Assembly (NCBI RefSeq): GCF_005771405.1
Contig: NZ_VAUA01000001.1
Span: 310,001-374,000 of the forward strand
DNA from: Parasedimentitalea maritima
GTDB lineage: Bacteria > Pseudomonadota > Alphaproteobacteria > Rhodobacterales > Rhodobacteraceae
Reading direction: 5' to 3'
Length of the DNA: 64,000 bases
Part shown: positions 1 to 9,190 of the stretch, in pieces
How positions within the stretch are numbered: position 1 is the stretch's first letter
How the letters are laid out: each line of letters opens with the position of its first letter
Made by a program: the position numbers and the translations under genes
Notes under the pieces: generated by a model
What the model saw: only the letters and a program-made list of their open reading frames with translations
Databases searched by the model: none
What the model was told of the DNA's origin: nothing

Positions 1-761
1 GCGCCAAGGAATTTGAGCTTGGCCTGCGACATATCACTGGCGATGTCTTCAAAATGAAACGGTGTCCAGTCCTTGTTGAAATATTCATGTGCCAGATAGC
101 TGGCGGGCATGGATTTCATCTTGCTAAGTCGTTTGGTCAGCGCGGGATTTCCAGTAAAGTAATCCGCCCCGTTTTGTTCCAGCTGATGGGCAAATTCGAC
201 GGCCTCGGCAATGCGTTCGCTCAGCGGGCCCGAGCCCTGTTCAGCCCGGTTGGTCAGGATGCGGCGCAGCGGTAGGGCGGGGGCCCAACCGGGTAGGGCA
301 TTGTAGCTGAGGTAGACAAGCCCGCCGGACTTCAACCGTTGGGAAATGAAGCTGGTGATGTGCTGCTGGTGTTCTTTGGACACCCAGCTGTAGACACCAT
401 GCAGCGCAATAACGTCGAAGTCCTGTGGCAGGCCGGGTGCGTTGCCAAAATCGTCAAATGAGCGTTCATAGAAATGCACGTTGTCCAGTTCAGCGTCGCG
501 GGCCAGATTAGCCGCGCCAGCCATATGGGCCGGGTTGAAATCCATAGCGTGGAACTGAATGTGTGGGTTGGCGGCTGCCAGCAGGTTGGCAGAAAACCCC
601 TGGCCGCAGCCCAGTTCACAATAGGTCAGATTGGGTCGATCCAGGGCGTGATCATGTCCCTTGGAATGGGCGCAAAAACCAAGGTGGCTTGGCGTTAGCT
701 CGCGAAAGAAATCATACGTATAGTCGATGTCGGCCACGTAGCCAGAGGTCCAGTCGTTCAT
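1..761 (-). CDS. Class I SAM-dependent methyltransferase with regulatory domain (3' end outside window)
   Basis: The reading frame begins at an ATG at 761 and runs off the left edge without a stop, so only the N-terminal 253 or so residues are visible. Residues 46-55 carry the SAM-binding motif I (CELGCGQG), followed by an acidic residue in HAMDFNPAH and a YSWVS segment. This arrangement is typical of methyltransferases that carry the PF10119-type methyltransferase regulatory domain after the catalytic fold. The substrate is unknown. It lies downstream of the taurine-type aminotransferase on the same strand, but a strong terminator separates them, so it is probably transcribed on its own. Confidence 0.8.
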   Translation of the reverse strand, partial: MNDWTSGYVADIDYTYDFFRELTPSHLGFCAHSKGHDHALDRPNLTYCELGCGQGFSANLLAAANPHIQFHAMDFNPAHMAGAANLARDAELDNVHFYERSFDDFGNAPGLPQDFDVIALHGVYSWVSKEHQQHITSFISQRLKSGGLVYLSYNALPGWAPALPLRRILTNRAEQGSGPLSERIAEAVEFAHQLEQNGADYFTGNPALTKRLSKMKSMPASYLAHEYFNKDWTPFHFEDIASDMSQAKLKFLG

Positions 762-880
762 GAAATGCCTTGTCGCTCAGGGATTGGGTACAGTCTCGAG
801 GCAAATTTTATAAAAAAAGTTGAGGATCACGTTAACGCGGGGCGGATTGTGATCCTGTGGCTTGCAACGATTGAATTTTG

Positions 881-913
881 AACAAAAAAACGCCCCGTCA
901 AAGACGGAGCGTT
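881..913 (-). terminator. Intrinsic terminator after the taurine-type aminotransferase
   Basis: An 11-bp inverted repeat (arms 889-899 and 903-913, one mismatch, 3-nt loop) is followed on the minus strand by a run of seven T residues. It sits about 43 bp past the aminotransferase stop codon, the expected place for Rho-independent termination. Confidence 0.85.
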
Positions 914-955
914 AGGTGGTTCTTGCCAGCCCACGCGGGGTTGGCGAGGAGAATT

Positions 956-2353
956 TTAGCCAAAGACCTTGGTCAGGGCTTTGTCGACGCTGTCGGTGAT
1001 CAGGTCGATGTCATCCGCCGTGACGATCAGTGCAGGCGAGAAGCACAGCACATTGTTGCGGCCGGGAACGGACTTGTTCGACATGCCGATGATCACGCCC
1101 TGCGCACCACATTCAGCGGCCACTTGCGCTACCTGCGCTTCGGCGACCGGTTCCTTGGAGGTACGGTCTGCAACCAGTTCCACGCCTAGGAACAGGCCCT
1201 TGCCGCGCACATCGCCGATAACCTCGTGCTTTTCCATCAACGCCTGAAGGTTGCCCATCATGCGTTCACCCATCTTGGTGCAGTTTTCCAGCAGGTTCTC
1301 TTCTTCGATGATGCGCATGTTTTCCAGCGCCGCAGCTGGGCCAGCCGTACAACCACCAAATGTCGAGATATCGCGGAAGAAGCCAAGCGGATCGTTTGGG
1401 TCGTCTTTGAACATGTCAAACACGGCCTCAGTAGTGACGCAGAGCGCGATCGCTGCATAGCCCGAGGCAACGCCTTTGGCCATGGTGACGATGTCCGGCT
1501 TGATGCCGTACTGCTGATAGCCGAACCAAGTGCCGGTACGGCCGACGCCGCAGACCACTTCGTCGATGTGCAGCAGGATGTCGTACTTTTTGCAGATCTC
1601 CTGCACGCGATCCCAATAACCGGGGGGAGGGGTGATAACACCACCGCCAGCAGTCACTGGTTCCAGACACAGCGCACCGATAGTATCTGCACCTTCGCGC
1701 AGGATGACCTCTTCGATCAGGTTGGCGGATGCTACGCCGTATTCTTCGCTCGACAGGTGATCCAGGCCTTGCTCGTGGGCGCGGTATTCCATGCAGTGAG
1801 GTACACGGACAAAACCGGGGGCCAGAGGGCCGTACTGCATGACGCGCTCGTCCTGACCGCCAGCCGACATGGTGGCCAGGGTGCCGCCGTGATAGTCACG
1901 GTCGCGATACAGGATCTTGTGTTTCTTGCCGCCAAAACGTTTGTGCGCAATCTGGCGCACCATCTTGAACGCCTTCTCGTTCGCCTCGGAACCAGAGTTG
2001 GTGTAGTAGACGCGGCTCATGCCCGGCATTTTCGAGATCAGTTTTTCTGCATACAGCGAACCGGGGATGGAGCCAGCTGTTTGGGCAAAATAGCACAGCT
2101 TCATCAGTTGTGCGTGGACTGCATCGGCGATGCTTTCGCGTCCGTAGCCTACGTTTACCGTCCAGACGCCACCCGAAACGGCATCCAGGAATTCTTTGCC
2201 GTTCTGATCCCAGACGCGCATGCCTTTGCCTTCAACAATGATGCGCGGATCCTTGGTTTCAAACTGCTTATGCTGGATCAGGTGGTGCCAGACGTGGGCT
2301 TTGTCAGCGTCAACAATGTGGCTGATGTCGTTTTCATTGAAAGTGCCGTCCAT
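956..2353 (-). CDS. tpa: Taurine:pyruvate aminotransferase (class III, PLP)
   Basis: This class III aminotransferase (465 aa) should move the amino group of taurine or a similar omega-amino compound to pyruvate, giving sulfoacetaldehyde and alanine. The ATG at 2353 is preferred over an upstream frame extension because a GGAAAGGA ribosome site lies just before it. Visible features are the NSGSEANEKA phosphate-binding stretch (about residues 119-128), the PLP-nitrogen aspartate D264 in LHIDEV, and the Schiff-base lysine K293 in TMAKGVASGY. The N-terminal MDGTFNENDISH and the FSPAL ending match roseobacter Tpa proteins as I remember them. No xsc, tauR or taurine transporter is nearby, so the substrate remains an inference. 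It is divergent from the BKACE operon. Confidence 0.72.
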   Translation of the reverse strand: MDGTFNENDISHIVDADKAHVWHHLIQHKQFETKDPRIIVEGKGMRVWDQNGKEFLDAVSGGVWTVNVGYGRESIADAVHAQLMKLCYFAQTAGSIPGSLYAEKLISKMPGMSRVYYTNSGSEANEKAFKMVRQIAHKRFGGKKHKILYRDRDYHGGTLATMSAGGQDERVMQYGPLAPGFVRVPHCMEYRAHEQGLDHLSSEEYGVASANLIEEVILREGADTIGALCLEPVTAGGGVITPPPGYWDRVQEICKKYDILLHIDEVVCGVGRTGTWFGYQQYGIKPDIVTMAKGVASGYAAIALCVTTEAVFDMFKDDPNDPLGFFRDISTFGGCTAGPAAALENMRIIEEENLLENCTKMGERMMGNLQALMEKHEVIGDVRGKGLFLGVELVADRTSKEPVAEAQVAQVAAECGAQGVIIGMSNKSVPGRNNVLCFSPALIVTADDIDLITDSVDKALTKVFG

Positions 2354-2653
2354 GACAAATCCTTTCCGCGATAAGAGTGTTCGTGATTCGCGCGCCACCC
2401 ACATTTGTGGTCAGAGTCGCTTCTCCTTCCAGAGACGCCAAATTTCGGGATAGCTCTAGGTCCAGATCCTACCCTGTTTTGTATCCAGAACGAAGCTGAT
2501 CGCACCATCGGCGATGTTCCACCTGCCACAGAAAATGTGGCTGATCTCACACCACAAAATAGTATTTGTAGTTTCAGGGCTTGCGAAATCCGATACATGC
2601 GACCATTTGCGCACTTGCAGCTTGCCTGCGGGTAAAAGCCAGCTTGGAGAAGA
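2354..2653. other. Divergent intergenic region between tpa and the BKACE operon
   Basis: This 300-bp stretch separates two divergent transcription units and must hold both promoters. I see no long perfect palindrome, RNA gene or convincing small gene. Open frames here are extensions of neighbouring genes. Confidence 0.5.
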
Positions 2654-3433
2654 ATGATGGCTGAATATACTCTCACTGTTGCCCCCAATGGGGCACGACG
2701 GGGGCGGGATGATCACCCGGAACTGCCTGTGACGCAGGATCAGATTGTCGCAACCGCAGTTGCCTGCAAGGCGGCTGGTGCGCACGGTATTCACCTCCAC
2801 GTACGGGACGCAGCTGGCGCCCATACTCTGGATGCCGAAACTTATCACGATGCAATGGCGGCAGTTGCTGATGCGGCGCCGGGGCTGGCGATACAAATCA
2901 CCACTGAGAGTGCTGGATTGTTCAACGTGGCCGAGCAGCTTGACTGCCTAAAGGCCCTGCGCCCTGTCTCTGCCTCCATTGCGCTGCGGGAAATGGCGCG
3001 GGACCCGGACATGGCGGCGCAGGCCTATGCGCTGTGTGCTGAGGTGGGAACTCAGGTACAGCATATTTTGTACGGGCCGTCTTGTGTGGAACAATTGCGA
3101 AGCTGGTATGCGGATGGCACGGTGCCGAACACAATGCGCGATGTGATTTTTGTGCTGGGCCAGTACGTGCCCGAGGTATTGGCACAGCCGCAGGATCTGC
3201 AACCGTTTCTTGCCGCCACAGATAATTTAAACCTGAACTGGACCGTTTGCGCATTTGGCCGACATGAGCAGGCCTGTTTGCTAGCCGCCATCGCGGCAGG
3301 CGGCGATGTCCGCATTGGATTTGAAAACAACATAGAGACCCCCAACGGGGATCTGTTGCCTGACAATGCAGCCTCGGTTGCTGCCCTGATCACCGCCGCC
3401 ACTGCGGCTGGCCATACTCTGAAGGAGAGTTAA
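2654..3433 (+). CDS. Beta-keto acid cleavage enzyme (BKACE, DUF849 family)
   Basis: BKACE enzymes are zinc TIM barrels that condense a beta-keto acid with acetyl-CoA, releasing acetoacetate and a new CoA ester. This 259-aa protein shows the N-terminal APNGARR segment, the zinc-ligand HLHVR motif (residues 47-51) and a late GFENN segment in place of the more usual GLEDN. It is shorter than typical members (about 280-310 aa). Two ATGs stand in tandem at 2654 and 2657; GGAGA at 2646 favours either. It is translated just ahead of a class III aminotransferase, with a 2-nt gap, which suggests that the keto acid it cleaves comes from transamination of a beta-amino acid. The true substrate is unknown. 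Confidence 0.8.
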   Translation: MMAEYTLTVAPNGARRGRDDHPELPVTQDQIVATAVACKAAGAHGIHLHVRDAAGAHTLDAETYHDAMAAVADAAPGLAIQITTESAGLFNVAEQLDCLKALRPVSASIALREMARDPDMAAQAYALCAEVGTQVQHILYGPSCVEQLRSWYADGTVPNTMRDVIFVLGQYVPEVLAQPQDLQPFLAATDNLNLNWTVCAFGRHEQACLLAAIAAGGDVRIGFENNIETPNGDLLPDNAASVAALITAATAAGHTLKES

Positions 3434-3435
3434 CA

Positions 3436-4758
3436 ATGAGCCATGTTTTTCCCCGCCACACCAAAGCACAACTGCCCACGGCAGTGGCCGGTGATGGCTG
3501 CTATCTGATTGATGCGGATGGCAAACGGTATTTTGACGGCTCCGGCGGTGCGGCTGTGTCCTGCCTTGGGCATTCAGACGCTGATGTGATCAAGGCGGTG
3601 CAGGATCAGGTTGGCAAGCTTGCTTTTGCCCACACCAGTTTCCTGACCTCAGATCCCGCCGAAGAGCTGGCAGATCTGTTGATTGCCAATGCACCGGGAG
3701 ATCTGGATCGGGTCTATTTTGTTTCCGGCGGCTCCGAAGCTACCGAATCGGCGATCAAACTGGCGCGGCAATACTATTTGGAAAAGGGCGAGACAGAGCG
3801 CCGCCATGTGATTGCCCGACGTCAAAGCTACCATGGCAACACGCTGGGGGCGCTGGCCGCAGGCGGCAATGAATGGCGCCGCACGCAGTTTGCGCCACTG
3901 CTGATCGACATCTCTCACATTGCGCCTTGTTATGAATACGCCGAGCGCTCCGAGGGTGAAACGCCCTATGACTACGGCCAGCGTGTCGCCAACGAACTGG
4001 AAGCCGAAATCCTGCGCCTTGGTCCTGAAACGGTAATGGCCTTTATGGCTGAACCTGTGGTTGGGGCCACATCGGGTGCTGTGCCACCGGTTGAGGGCTA
4101 CTTCAAACGGGTCCGCGAAATCTGTGATCAGTATGGCGTCTTGCTGATTCTGGACGAGGTCATGTGTGGCATGGGTCGTACCGGTCATCTGTTCGCCTGT
4201 GACGCAGATGATGTGGCGCCCGATATCCTGTGTATCGCCAAAGGGCTGGGCGCTGGCTATCAGCCCATCGGTGCGATGCTCTGTTCTAAGCAGATCTATC
4301 AGGCCATCGAGGCAGGCAGCGGCTTTTTCCAGCACGGCCACACCTATATCGGCCACCCAGTCGCCACAGCCGCCGCATTGGCGGTGGTGCGCGGAATGCT
4401 GGATCGCGGTTTAGTGCAGCGTTGCGGTGAGATGGGTGAAAAACTGCAGGCGGCCCTGGTCGAACGCTTTGGTCAGCACCCTCATGTGGGAGATATTCGT
4501 GGCCGTGGCTTGTTCCGTGGGATCGAACTGGTCGCGGATCGCGAAACCAAAACCCCCTTTGCGCCTTCACTTGGGCTGGCCAAGAAAATCAAAAAGGCTG
4601 CATTTGAGGCGGGACTGATCTGCTACCCGATGTCTGGCACCCGCGATGGCGTCAACGGCGACCATATCTTGTTGGCCCCGCCATTTATCATCACCGATGA
4701 GCAGATCATCGAGGTGGTGGACAAGCTGGAGCTGGCGATAGGAAAGTCACTCCCGTAA
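3436..4758 (+). CDS. Class III aminotransferase, partner of the BKACE gene
   Basis: This 440-aa PLP enzyme belongs to the omega-aminotransferase (aspartate aminotransferase superfamily, class III) group. It shows FVSGGSEATESA near residues 95-106, the PLP-contacting D240 in ILDEVMCGMGRTG and the Schiff-base lysine K269 in IAKGLGAGY. A GAAGGAGAG ribosome site lies before the ATG at 3436, only 2 nt after the upstream stop, so it is co-translated with the BKACE gene. It is clearly different in sequence from the tpa gene across the divergent promoter. I infer that it generates a beta-keto acid for the BKACE enzyme; the amino donor cannot be read from sequence. Confidence 0.82.
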   Translation: MSHVFPRHTKAQLPTAVAGDGCYLIDADGKRYFDGSGGAAVSCLGHSDADVIKAVQDQVGKLAFAHTSFLTSDPAEELADLLIANAPGDLDRVYFVSGGSEATESAIKLARQYYLEKGETERRHVIARRQSYHGNTLGALAAGGNEWRRTQFAPLLIDISHIAPCYEYAERSEGETPYDYGQRVANELEAEILRLGPETVMAFMAEPVVGATSGAVPPVEGYFKRVREICDQYGVLLILDEVMCGMGRTGHLFACDADDVAPDILCIAKGLGAGYQPIGAMLCSKQIYQAIEAGSGFFQHGHTYIGHPVATAAALAVVRGMLDRGLVQRCGEMGEKLQAALVERFGQHPHVGDIRGRGLFRGIELVADRETKTPFAPSLGLAKKIKKAAFEAGLICYPMSGTRDGVNGDHILLAPPFIITDEQIIEVVDKLELAIGKSLP

Positions 4759-4760
4759 GC

Positions 4761-5669
4761 TTAGTGCGGCTGTTCTGCGTTAGGGGGATAACTTAATTCC
4801 CCGACGCGAATGGCCCGGCCGGCGATCTGCACGATCAGGTCTTCCCTCTCCAGGGAAAGCGTCACAAAAACGGTTCCGGGTTTACCCATCTTGTGGCCCT
4901 GGTGCCCTGGATAGCTAAAGCTATCAGAGAGTTGAATGATGCCGTGCTTCACCAAATAGGCACCGGTTGGACCGTTTGCATTGCCCGTCACCGGGTCTTC
5001 TGAAATGCCAATTGCAGGGGCGAACATCCGGCCATAGGTCTCTAGCGCGCCGCCAGACCGATCCAGCACCACCGGAAAGAACCCGTTGCAGCCAATCTTT
5101 TTGCTCAACGATGTCAGCAGTTCCGCATCTGGTTTCAGCCCATCCAGAACATCACGCGACTGGATTGGAATGATAACCTTGGAATGTCCGGTTGAAACAA
5201 TTTGTGCTGGTAACCCGTCGGCAAAATCAGAGTGCTCTAAGCCCAATGCAGCAGCAAGCAGGTCCAACTCCTCTGTGTCCAGAAGTGGCCCATATTCGAC
5301 CGCCCCTTGGGTCATCGAGACTCGGAACCCTTGATCGTTCTTGCTGACTTCAACTGGTAGTATTCCGGCCCCGGTGAGTACATTCAGTGGGTAGGGCGAG
5401 TCGCCCGAAACCGAAGCCCTTAGAAAGTGGGTCGCAATAGTGGCGTGCCCACAAATCGGCACTTCAATCTGCGGGGTGAAGTAGCGGACCTGCAAATCGT
5501 GATCCGGCCCCTGCGCAGGCAAAACAAATGCGGTTTCGGAAAACCCTGCAAAAGCCGCAATGTCCTGCATTTCAGTTGCATTCAGCGCGCCCGCATCAAG
5601 AACAACGCCTGCGCGGTTTCCTGTTTCCGGAGTGTCAGTAAATGCATCAACAATATGTATCGTTACCAT
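4761..5669 (-). CDS. PhzF family isomerase/epimerase
   Basis: The 302-aa protein has the duplicated diaminopimelate-epimerase-like fold of the PhzF family. The N-terminal IVDAFT segment, E45 in GFSETAFVL (the position of the catalytic glutamate in PhzF) and CGHATIATH near residues 93-101 are typical. The late segment GISEDPVTGNANGPTGAYL is the second family signature. Most PhzF-like proteins outside phenazine clusters have no assigned substrate, and no phenazine genes are present here. It converges on the preceding aminotransferase with a 2-nt gap, so the two stops nearly touch. Confidence 0.85.
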   Translation of the reverse strand: MVTIHIVDAFTDTPETGNRAGVVLDAGALNATEMQDIAAFAGFSETAFVLPAQGPDHDLQVRYFTPQIEVPICGHATIATHFLRASVSGDSPYPLNVLTGAGILPVEVSKNDQGFRVSMTQGAVEYGPLLDTEELDLLAAALGLEHSDFADGLPAQIVSTGHSKVIIPIQSRDVLDGLKPDAELLTSLSKKIGCNGFFPVVLDRSGGALETYGRMFAPAIGISEDPVTGNANGPTGAYLVKHGIIQLSDSFSYPGHQGHKMGKPGTVFVTLSLEREDLIVQIAGRAIRVGELSYPPNAEQPH

Positions 5670-5807
5670 TTTCCCAGAGTATTACTGGCTCTGGGCAATG
5701 TAAATCGAAAGGCCATCCGTGCAGGGTTTACTGCGCAAAAGCGCGATACTGCATGGGACACGAACCTCATAGGTGCATGGTATCTCTACGTCGCTTGATA
5801 GGGTGGT

Positions 5808-5883
5808 TGGTGGAGCCTAGGAGGATCGAACTCCTGACCTCCTCGCTGCCAGCGAGGCGCTCTCCCAGCTGAGCTAAGGCCCC
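5808..5883 (-). tRNA. tRNA-Ala (anticodon GGC)
   Basis: Read on the minus strand, the 76-nt sequence begins GGGGCCTTAGCTCAG and ends in an encoded CCA. The acceptor stem pairs with one G-U. The D-arm (AGCTCAGCTGGGAGAGC), the anticodon stem-loop with CTGGCAG in the loop, and the T-arm (GGAGTTCGATCCTCC) are all intact. The anticodon GGC reads alanine codons GCC and GCU. Confidence 0.96.
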
Positions 5884-5936
5884 AACCTGTTCCGTTCGAC
5901 GTTGCCGTCTCGCGGTGTGTGGCTGATTTAAGGGAC

Positions 5937-5984
5937 GATGGCGCACTCCGCAAGCGGAAAATGCGCCATCATCTAAGCTTTTTT
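5937..5984. terminator. Strong hairpin between the FYDLN gene and tRNA-Ala
   Basis: Nine-base arms GATGGCGCA (5937-5945) and TGCGCCATC (5962-5970) enclose an inner TCCG/CGGA stem. On the plus strand the stem is followed by a run of T residues at 5979-5984. The flanking genes are both on the minus strand, where no T-run follows, so its use as a terminator for them is uncertain. Confidence 0.5.
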
Positions 5985-6045
5985 CCGAGCCGCTGAAAAT
6001 CAGCCCAACGGGTCGAAAAGCACGCCCTAATTCGTTGTGGAACGA

Positions 6046-6372
6046 TCAGGAATCGTCGTCATTTGCGGCGACATCGGCGATTTCTTCGAGAGGAACAGTA
6101 TCCTCTTCGTCGTCATCATCCAGTACATCATCACCTAAATCGATGTCAGATGTGTCGTCATCTTCCAGAACCACATCTTCCGATTCGGTGCTTTCATTTG
6201 CCTTCTTAGTCACCGCATCTTCTTCATCTGCAGCCATCATCCGGCTTTTGCCGGTTGCCAGTTCCACCGCTTCGCCCGTGTAGGGGCTGATGATGGGAGA
6301 CTTGTTCAGGTCGTAAAAGCGCTTGCCGGTGGTTGGGCAGATGCGCTTTACACCCCATTCTTCCTTGGGCAT
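6046..6372 (-). CDS. FYDLN acid domain protein (TIGR02300 family)
   Basis: This 108-aa protein opens with MPKEEWGVKRICPTTGKRFYDLN, the hallmark of the TIGR02300 family found in alphaproteobacteria. A short zinc-ribbon-like head is followed by a long tail rich in Asp and Glu (roughly residues 60-108), giving a very acidic, probably disordered C-terminus. The function is unknown. It is divergent from the metallopeptidase gene and upstream of tRNA-Ala on the same strand. Confidence 0.9.
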   Translation of the reverse strand: MPKEEWGVKRICPTTGKRFYDLNKSPIISPYTGEAVELATGKSRMMAADEEDAVTKKANESTESEDVVLEDDDTSDIDLGDDVLDDDDEEDTVPLEEIADVAANDDDS

Positions 6373-6472
6373 GTGTATCCCCTTGATTAATGCATGAGTC
6401 GTATCGACGATTCCGGTGACGTGCCATATGAGGTAGGAACTGTCAAAGCCTTTAGTCTTATGAGGGGCGCGT

Positions 6473-7156
6473 ATGGCCGAACATCACCTGCCCGGAAGCC
6501 CTCCGGTTCCCCTGGTTTTGCGCCGCTCAGCGCGGGCACGTAGGATTAGCCTGCGCATTTCGGCGCTGGATGGACGGGTGACTCTGACTTTGCCAAAACG
6601 GCTGCATGAAAGCGAAGCGCTGGAGTTCGCGGCTGAAAAGGAAGACTGGATCAGAACGCATCTGGCGAAACACTCAGATGTAGTGATTGCGCAAGCTGGC
6701 GCTAGTCTGCCGATTGACGGGCGCGATCGCCAAATCGTTATCAGCAACAACAAACGGTTCAAGTTGCTGGATGACGAGATCGAAGTGCCAGCAAAATGGA
6801 CAGGGCGCGCGTTGCAGCGGTTTCTGCGTGAACTGGCCCGGGACAGACTGGCAGAGGCCTCAGATCATTACGCCGCTGCATTGGGGCGATCTTATAACCG
6901 CATCACACTGCGTGACACCCGTTCGCGCTGGGGGTCGTGTTCCTCCGATGGGGCATTGATGTATTCGTGGCGGCTGATCCTTGCGCCCCCTGATGTGCTG
7001 ACCTATGTCGCTGCGCATGAGGTTGCACATCTTGCTGAAATGAACCACTCGGCCGCGTTCTGGGCGCAGGTCGAAGCCCTGTATGGCGCGTACCAGGCCC
7101 CCCGTAACTGGCTGAAAACTCAGGGGGGCAGTCTGCACCGCTACCGGTTTGATTAG
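6473..7156 (+). CDS. YgjP-type zinc metallopeptidase (DUF45, M48-like)
   Basis: This 227-aa protein has the features of the YgjP/DUF45 family: RWGSC at residues 152-156, the zinc-binding HEVAH at 182-186 with catalytic Glu183, and a third ligand in NHSAAFW near 191. No signal peptide or membrane segment is visible, so it is probably cytoplasmic. The physiological substrate of the family is not established. It stands alone, divergent from the FYDLN protein gene, with about 100 bp of shared upstream DNA. Confidence 0.85.
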   Translation: MAEHHLPGSPPVPLVLRRSARARRISLRISALDGRVTLTLPKRLHESEALEFAAEKEDWIRTHLAKHSDVVIAQAGASLPIDGRDRQIVISNNKRFKLLDDEIEVPAKWTGRALQRFLRELARDRLAEASDHYAAALGRSYNRITLRDTRSRWGSCSSDGALMYSWRLILAPPDVLTYVAAHEVAHLAEMNHSAAFWAQVEALYGAYQAPRNWLKTQGGSLHRYRFD

Positions 7157-7298
7157 GTTTTGACGTTGTATTGGAGCTTACGAGCTCAATGATCAGTCGG
7201 TCAAACATCCCTGCAGACTTGGCGGAACGTGCCGTATCAGCTAACAATTGCTTATTAGCACTCACGTTTTTTGCCCAGTCCCTTGCCAGAGGCCCAAT

Positions 7299-9146
7299 GT
7301 GACCCTCAAACCGAAACGGCGCCTTGCCGCCATTTTTGTCGCGGATGTCTTCGAATTCAGCCGCATGATGGCCGAAGATGAAGCAGGCACGCTGGAACGT
7401 ATTCTGGATCAGCAGAAAACCGTGATTGCACCCGAAATTGAACGCCATGACGGGCGGGTAATAAAGCTGATGGGGGATGGGGTTCTGGCGGTGTTCCCCA
7501 GCGTCATTTCCGCAGTTGAGGCCGCCGCGGTAATTCAGCGACGGGTAAACAATGTGGCCGCCTCCAAGCGGCTCAAGCTTCGTATCGGTCTCAACCTAGG
7601 CGAGGTGATGATTGCTGAGCGTGATATTTACGGCGATGGCGTCAATGTGGCCTCACGTATCGAAGCACTGGCCCCTCCTGGTGGGGTGGCGTTGTCAGCT
7701 TCTGCTCATGAACAGGTGCGCAACAAAATACCCTATGCGTTTGAAGACTTTGGCACCCATACGGTCAAAAACATTCCAGACCCTGTTCAGGTCTACCTTC
7801 TGGGACAAGAACTGACCTCTATACCAAAGACTCTCCCCCCCAAAGTGGCTAAGTCAGCTCAGGCCACTTTGGTTCAGCGCCCTTTGATCTGGGCCTCCTC
7901 TGCGGTGCTTGTTTTAGCGGCTGTTTTAGGTGCCTGGTTGCTCCCCAGCTTGGCACCATGGGGTAATCCGACCGCGGAGAGCGCAGCAACGCAGGTTGAG
8001 CTCGGACCCTCGCGGATTGTCGTCCGGGCTTTTACCGACAGTCAGGATACTGGTCTGGCGGTGGGCTTGGCCGAAGGGGTGATTGCTGAATTGGCCCAAA
8101 GGCCTGATCTGGTGGTGATAGCGCCACACAGCAGTTTTGCGCGGCCAGAAATTTCGGACCAAAGCATTGCAGCGCAGCTTGGTGCAGACTTTGTGATAAG
8201 TGGCAGGGTCGAAGGCCGGACCGGATTGGGGGTTGCTCTTGATATTCTGGACCTAAGCGGCTCTCAACAGGACTACCTCAGGCTTCCAGCCCAACCGCAG
8301 CAGGACATGCTGTCACTGCAGGCGGCGGTGGTTCGGGATTTGCTGAAGAATCTCCCGTCCCCCAACAATGACGCATCGTCTGGGGTGCCGATACCCACCA
8401 CCCAAAACGCCAACGCTTATAAACATTTGATACAGGCGCGTAGCTACCTGTGGGCAGACAACCAGATTGAGGCCAAGCAGGCGTTGCAAAATGCATTGGT
8501 GTTGGATCCAGCGATGGGAGAGGCCCGCGGATTGCTGGCGATGGCCCATATGGATTTGTTTTCTGGTGCGTTGTCAGGCCAACAACAGCGTATCACTGAA
8601 GCACAGCTTATGCTGAGCAGCCCCCCGTTCAGTCGACAGGAGCAACAGGTCGCCATCGTTGCAGCTTTGAATGATGATGAGGGAGAGACCGCTTTGGCAC
8701 AGGCGCAGGATATGGTGGCAACATACCCAAACTATGCGGATGGCTACGCGACGCTTGCCTGGGTTCTGACTTTCCGGGGGGAACAGGAACAGGCGACTGA
8801 GGCGCTAAAGACAGCCAACCAGTTAAATCCTCTGGCGCCGGCATTTTATCATGCAATTGAGGCCGAGCTGTTGTTTCTTGTTGGCAAGGATGAGGCTGCG
8901 TTGACTGCTGCCGACCAAGCTATCGCAATGGATCCCAGTACGCAGAGGGCACGTTTGTTTCGGGTTGCAGCACTGGCCAATGACGGTGCGTTCGATGATG
9001 CGGCCGCCGAGCTTCGGATCCTTACAGAACGCGACCGAAATCTTGGGCTGAGCGAAGTTACGGATCTTGTTCCCTATTCGGATCCCGCAGCTGCACAGAG
9101 AATTCTGACCGGACTTCGGCTGGCGGGGTTAAACGGCAATCCTTGA
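7299..9146 (+). CDS. Class III adenylate/guanylate cyclase with TolB-like and TPR regions
   Basis: The GTG at 7299, with AGAGG nine bases upstream, gives a 615-aa protein beginning TLKPKRRLAAIF; an in-frame TTG at 7248 would add 17 residues. The N-terminal cyclase domain (about residues 5-165) keeps both metal aspartates (D16 in VADVFEFSR and D60 in MGDG) and the N116/R120 pair in NVASR. A single membrane helix (195-216) follows, then a TolB-like region (about 233-353) and TPR-type helical repeats to the C-terminus. It probably makes cyclic AMP in response to an extracytoplasmic signal sensed by the C-terminal half. The product (cAMP or cGMP) cannot be decided from sequence. Confidence 0.85.
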   Translation: MTLKPKRRLAAIFVADVFEFSRMMAEDEAGTLERILDQQKTVIAPEIERHDGRVIKLMGDGVLAVFPSVISAVEAAAVIQRRVNNVAASKRLKLRIGLNLGEVMIAERDIYGDGVNVASRIEALAPPGGVALSASAHEQVRNKIPYAFEDFGTHTVKNIPDPVQVYLLGQELTSIPKTLPPKVAKSAQATLVQRPLIWASSAVLVLAAVLGAWLLPSLAPWGNPTAESAATQVELGPSRIVVRAFTDSQDTGLAVGLAEGVIAELAQRPDLVVIAPHSSFARPEISDQSIAAQLGADFVISGRVEGRTGLGVALDILDLSGSQQDYLRLPAQPQQDMLSLQAAVVRDLLKNLPSPNNDASSGVPIPTTQNANAYKHLIQARSYLWADNQIEAKQALQNALVLDPAMGEARGLLAMAHMDLFSGALSGQQQRITEAQLMLSSPPFSRQEQQVAIVAALNDDEGETALAQAQDMVATYPNYADGYATLAWVLTFRGEQEQATEALKTANQLNPLAPAFYHAIEAELLFLVGKDEAALTAADQAIAMDPSTQRARLFRVAALANDGAFDDAAAELRILTERDRNLGLSEVTDLVPYSDPAAAQRILTGLRLAGLNGNP

Positions 9147-9190
9147 CCCCAAGGTGTTGACGTCAGGTGTCTATGTGATCACAAAGACGC

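Noticed and set aside
956-2353. A full taurine degradation locus
   Set aside because: No xsc, pta, tauR or transporter gene is adjacent, so only the aminotransferase call is supported.
1226-2374. 382-codon open frame on the plus strand
   Set aside because: It lies fully antisense to the taurine-type aminotransferase, has no family resemblance, and arises from high-GC codon bias.
4761-5669. A phenazine biosynthesis gene
   Set aside because: Only the PhzF-like isomerase is present; the other phz genes are absent.
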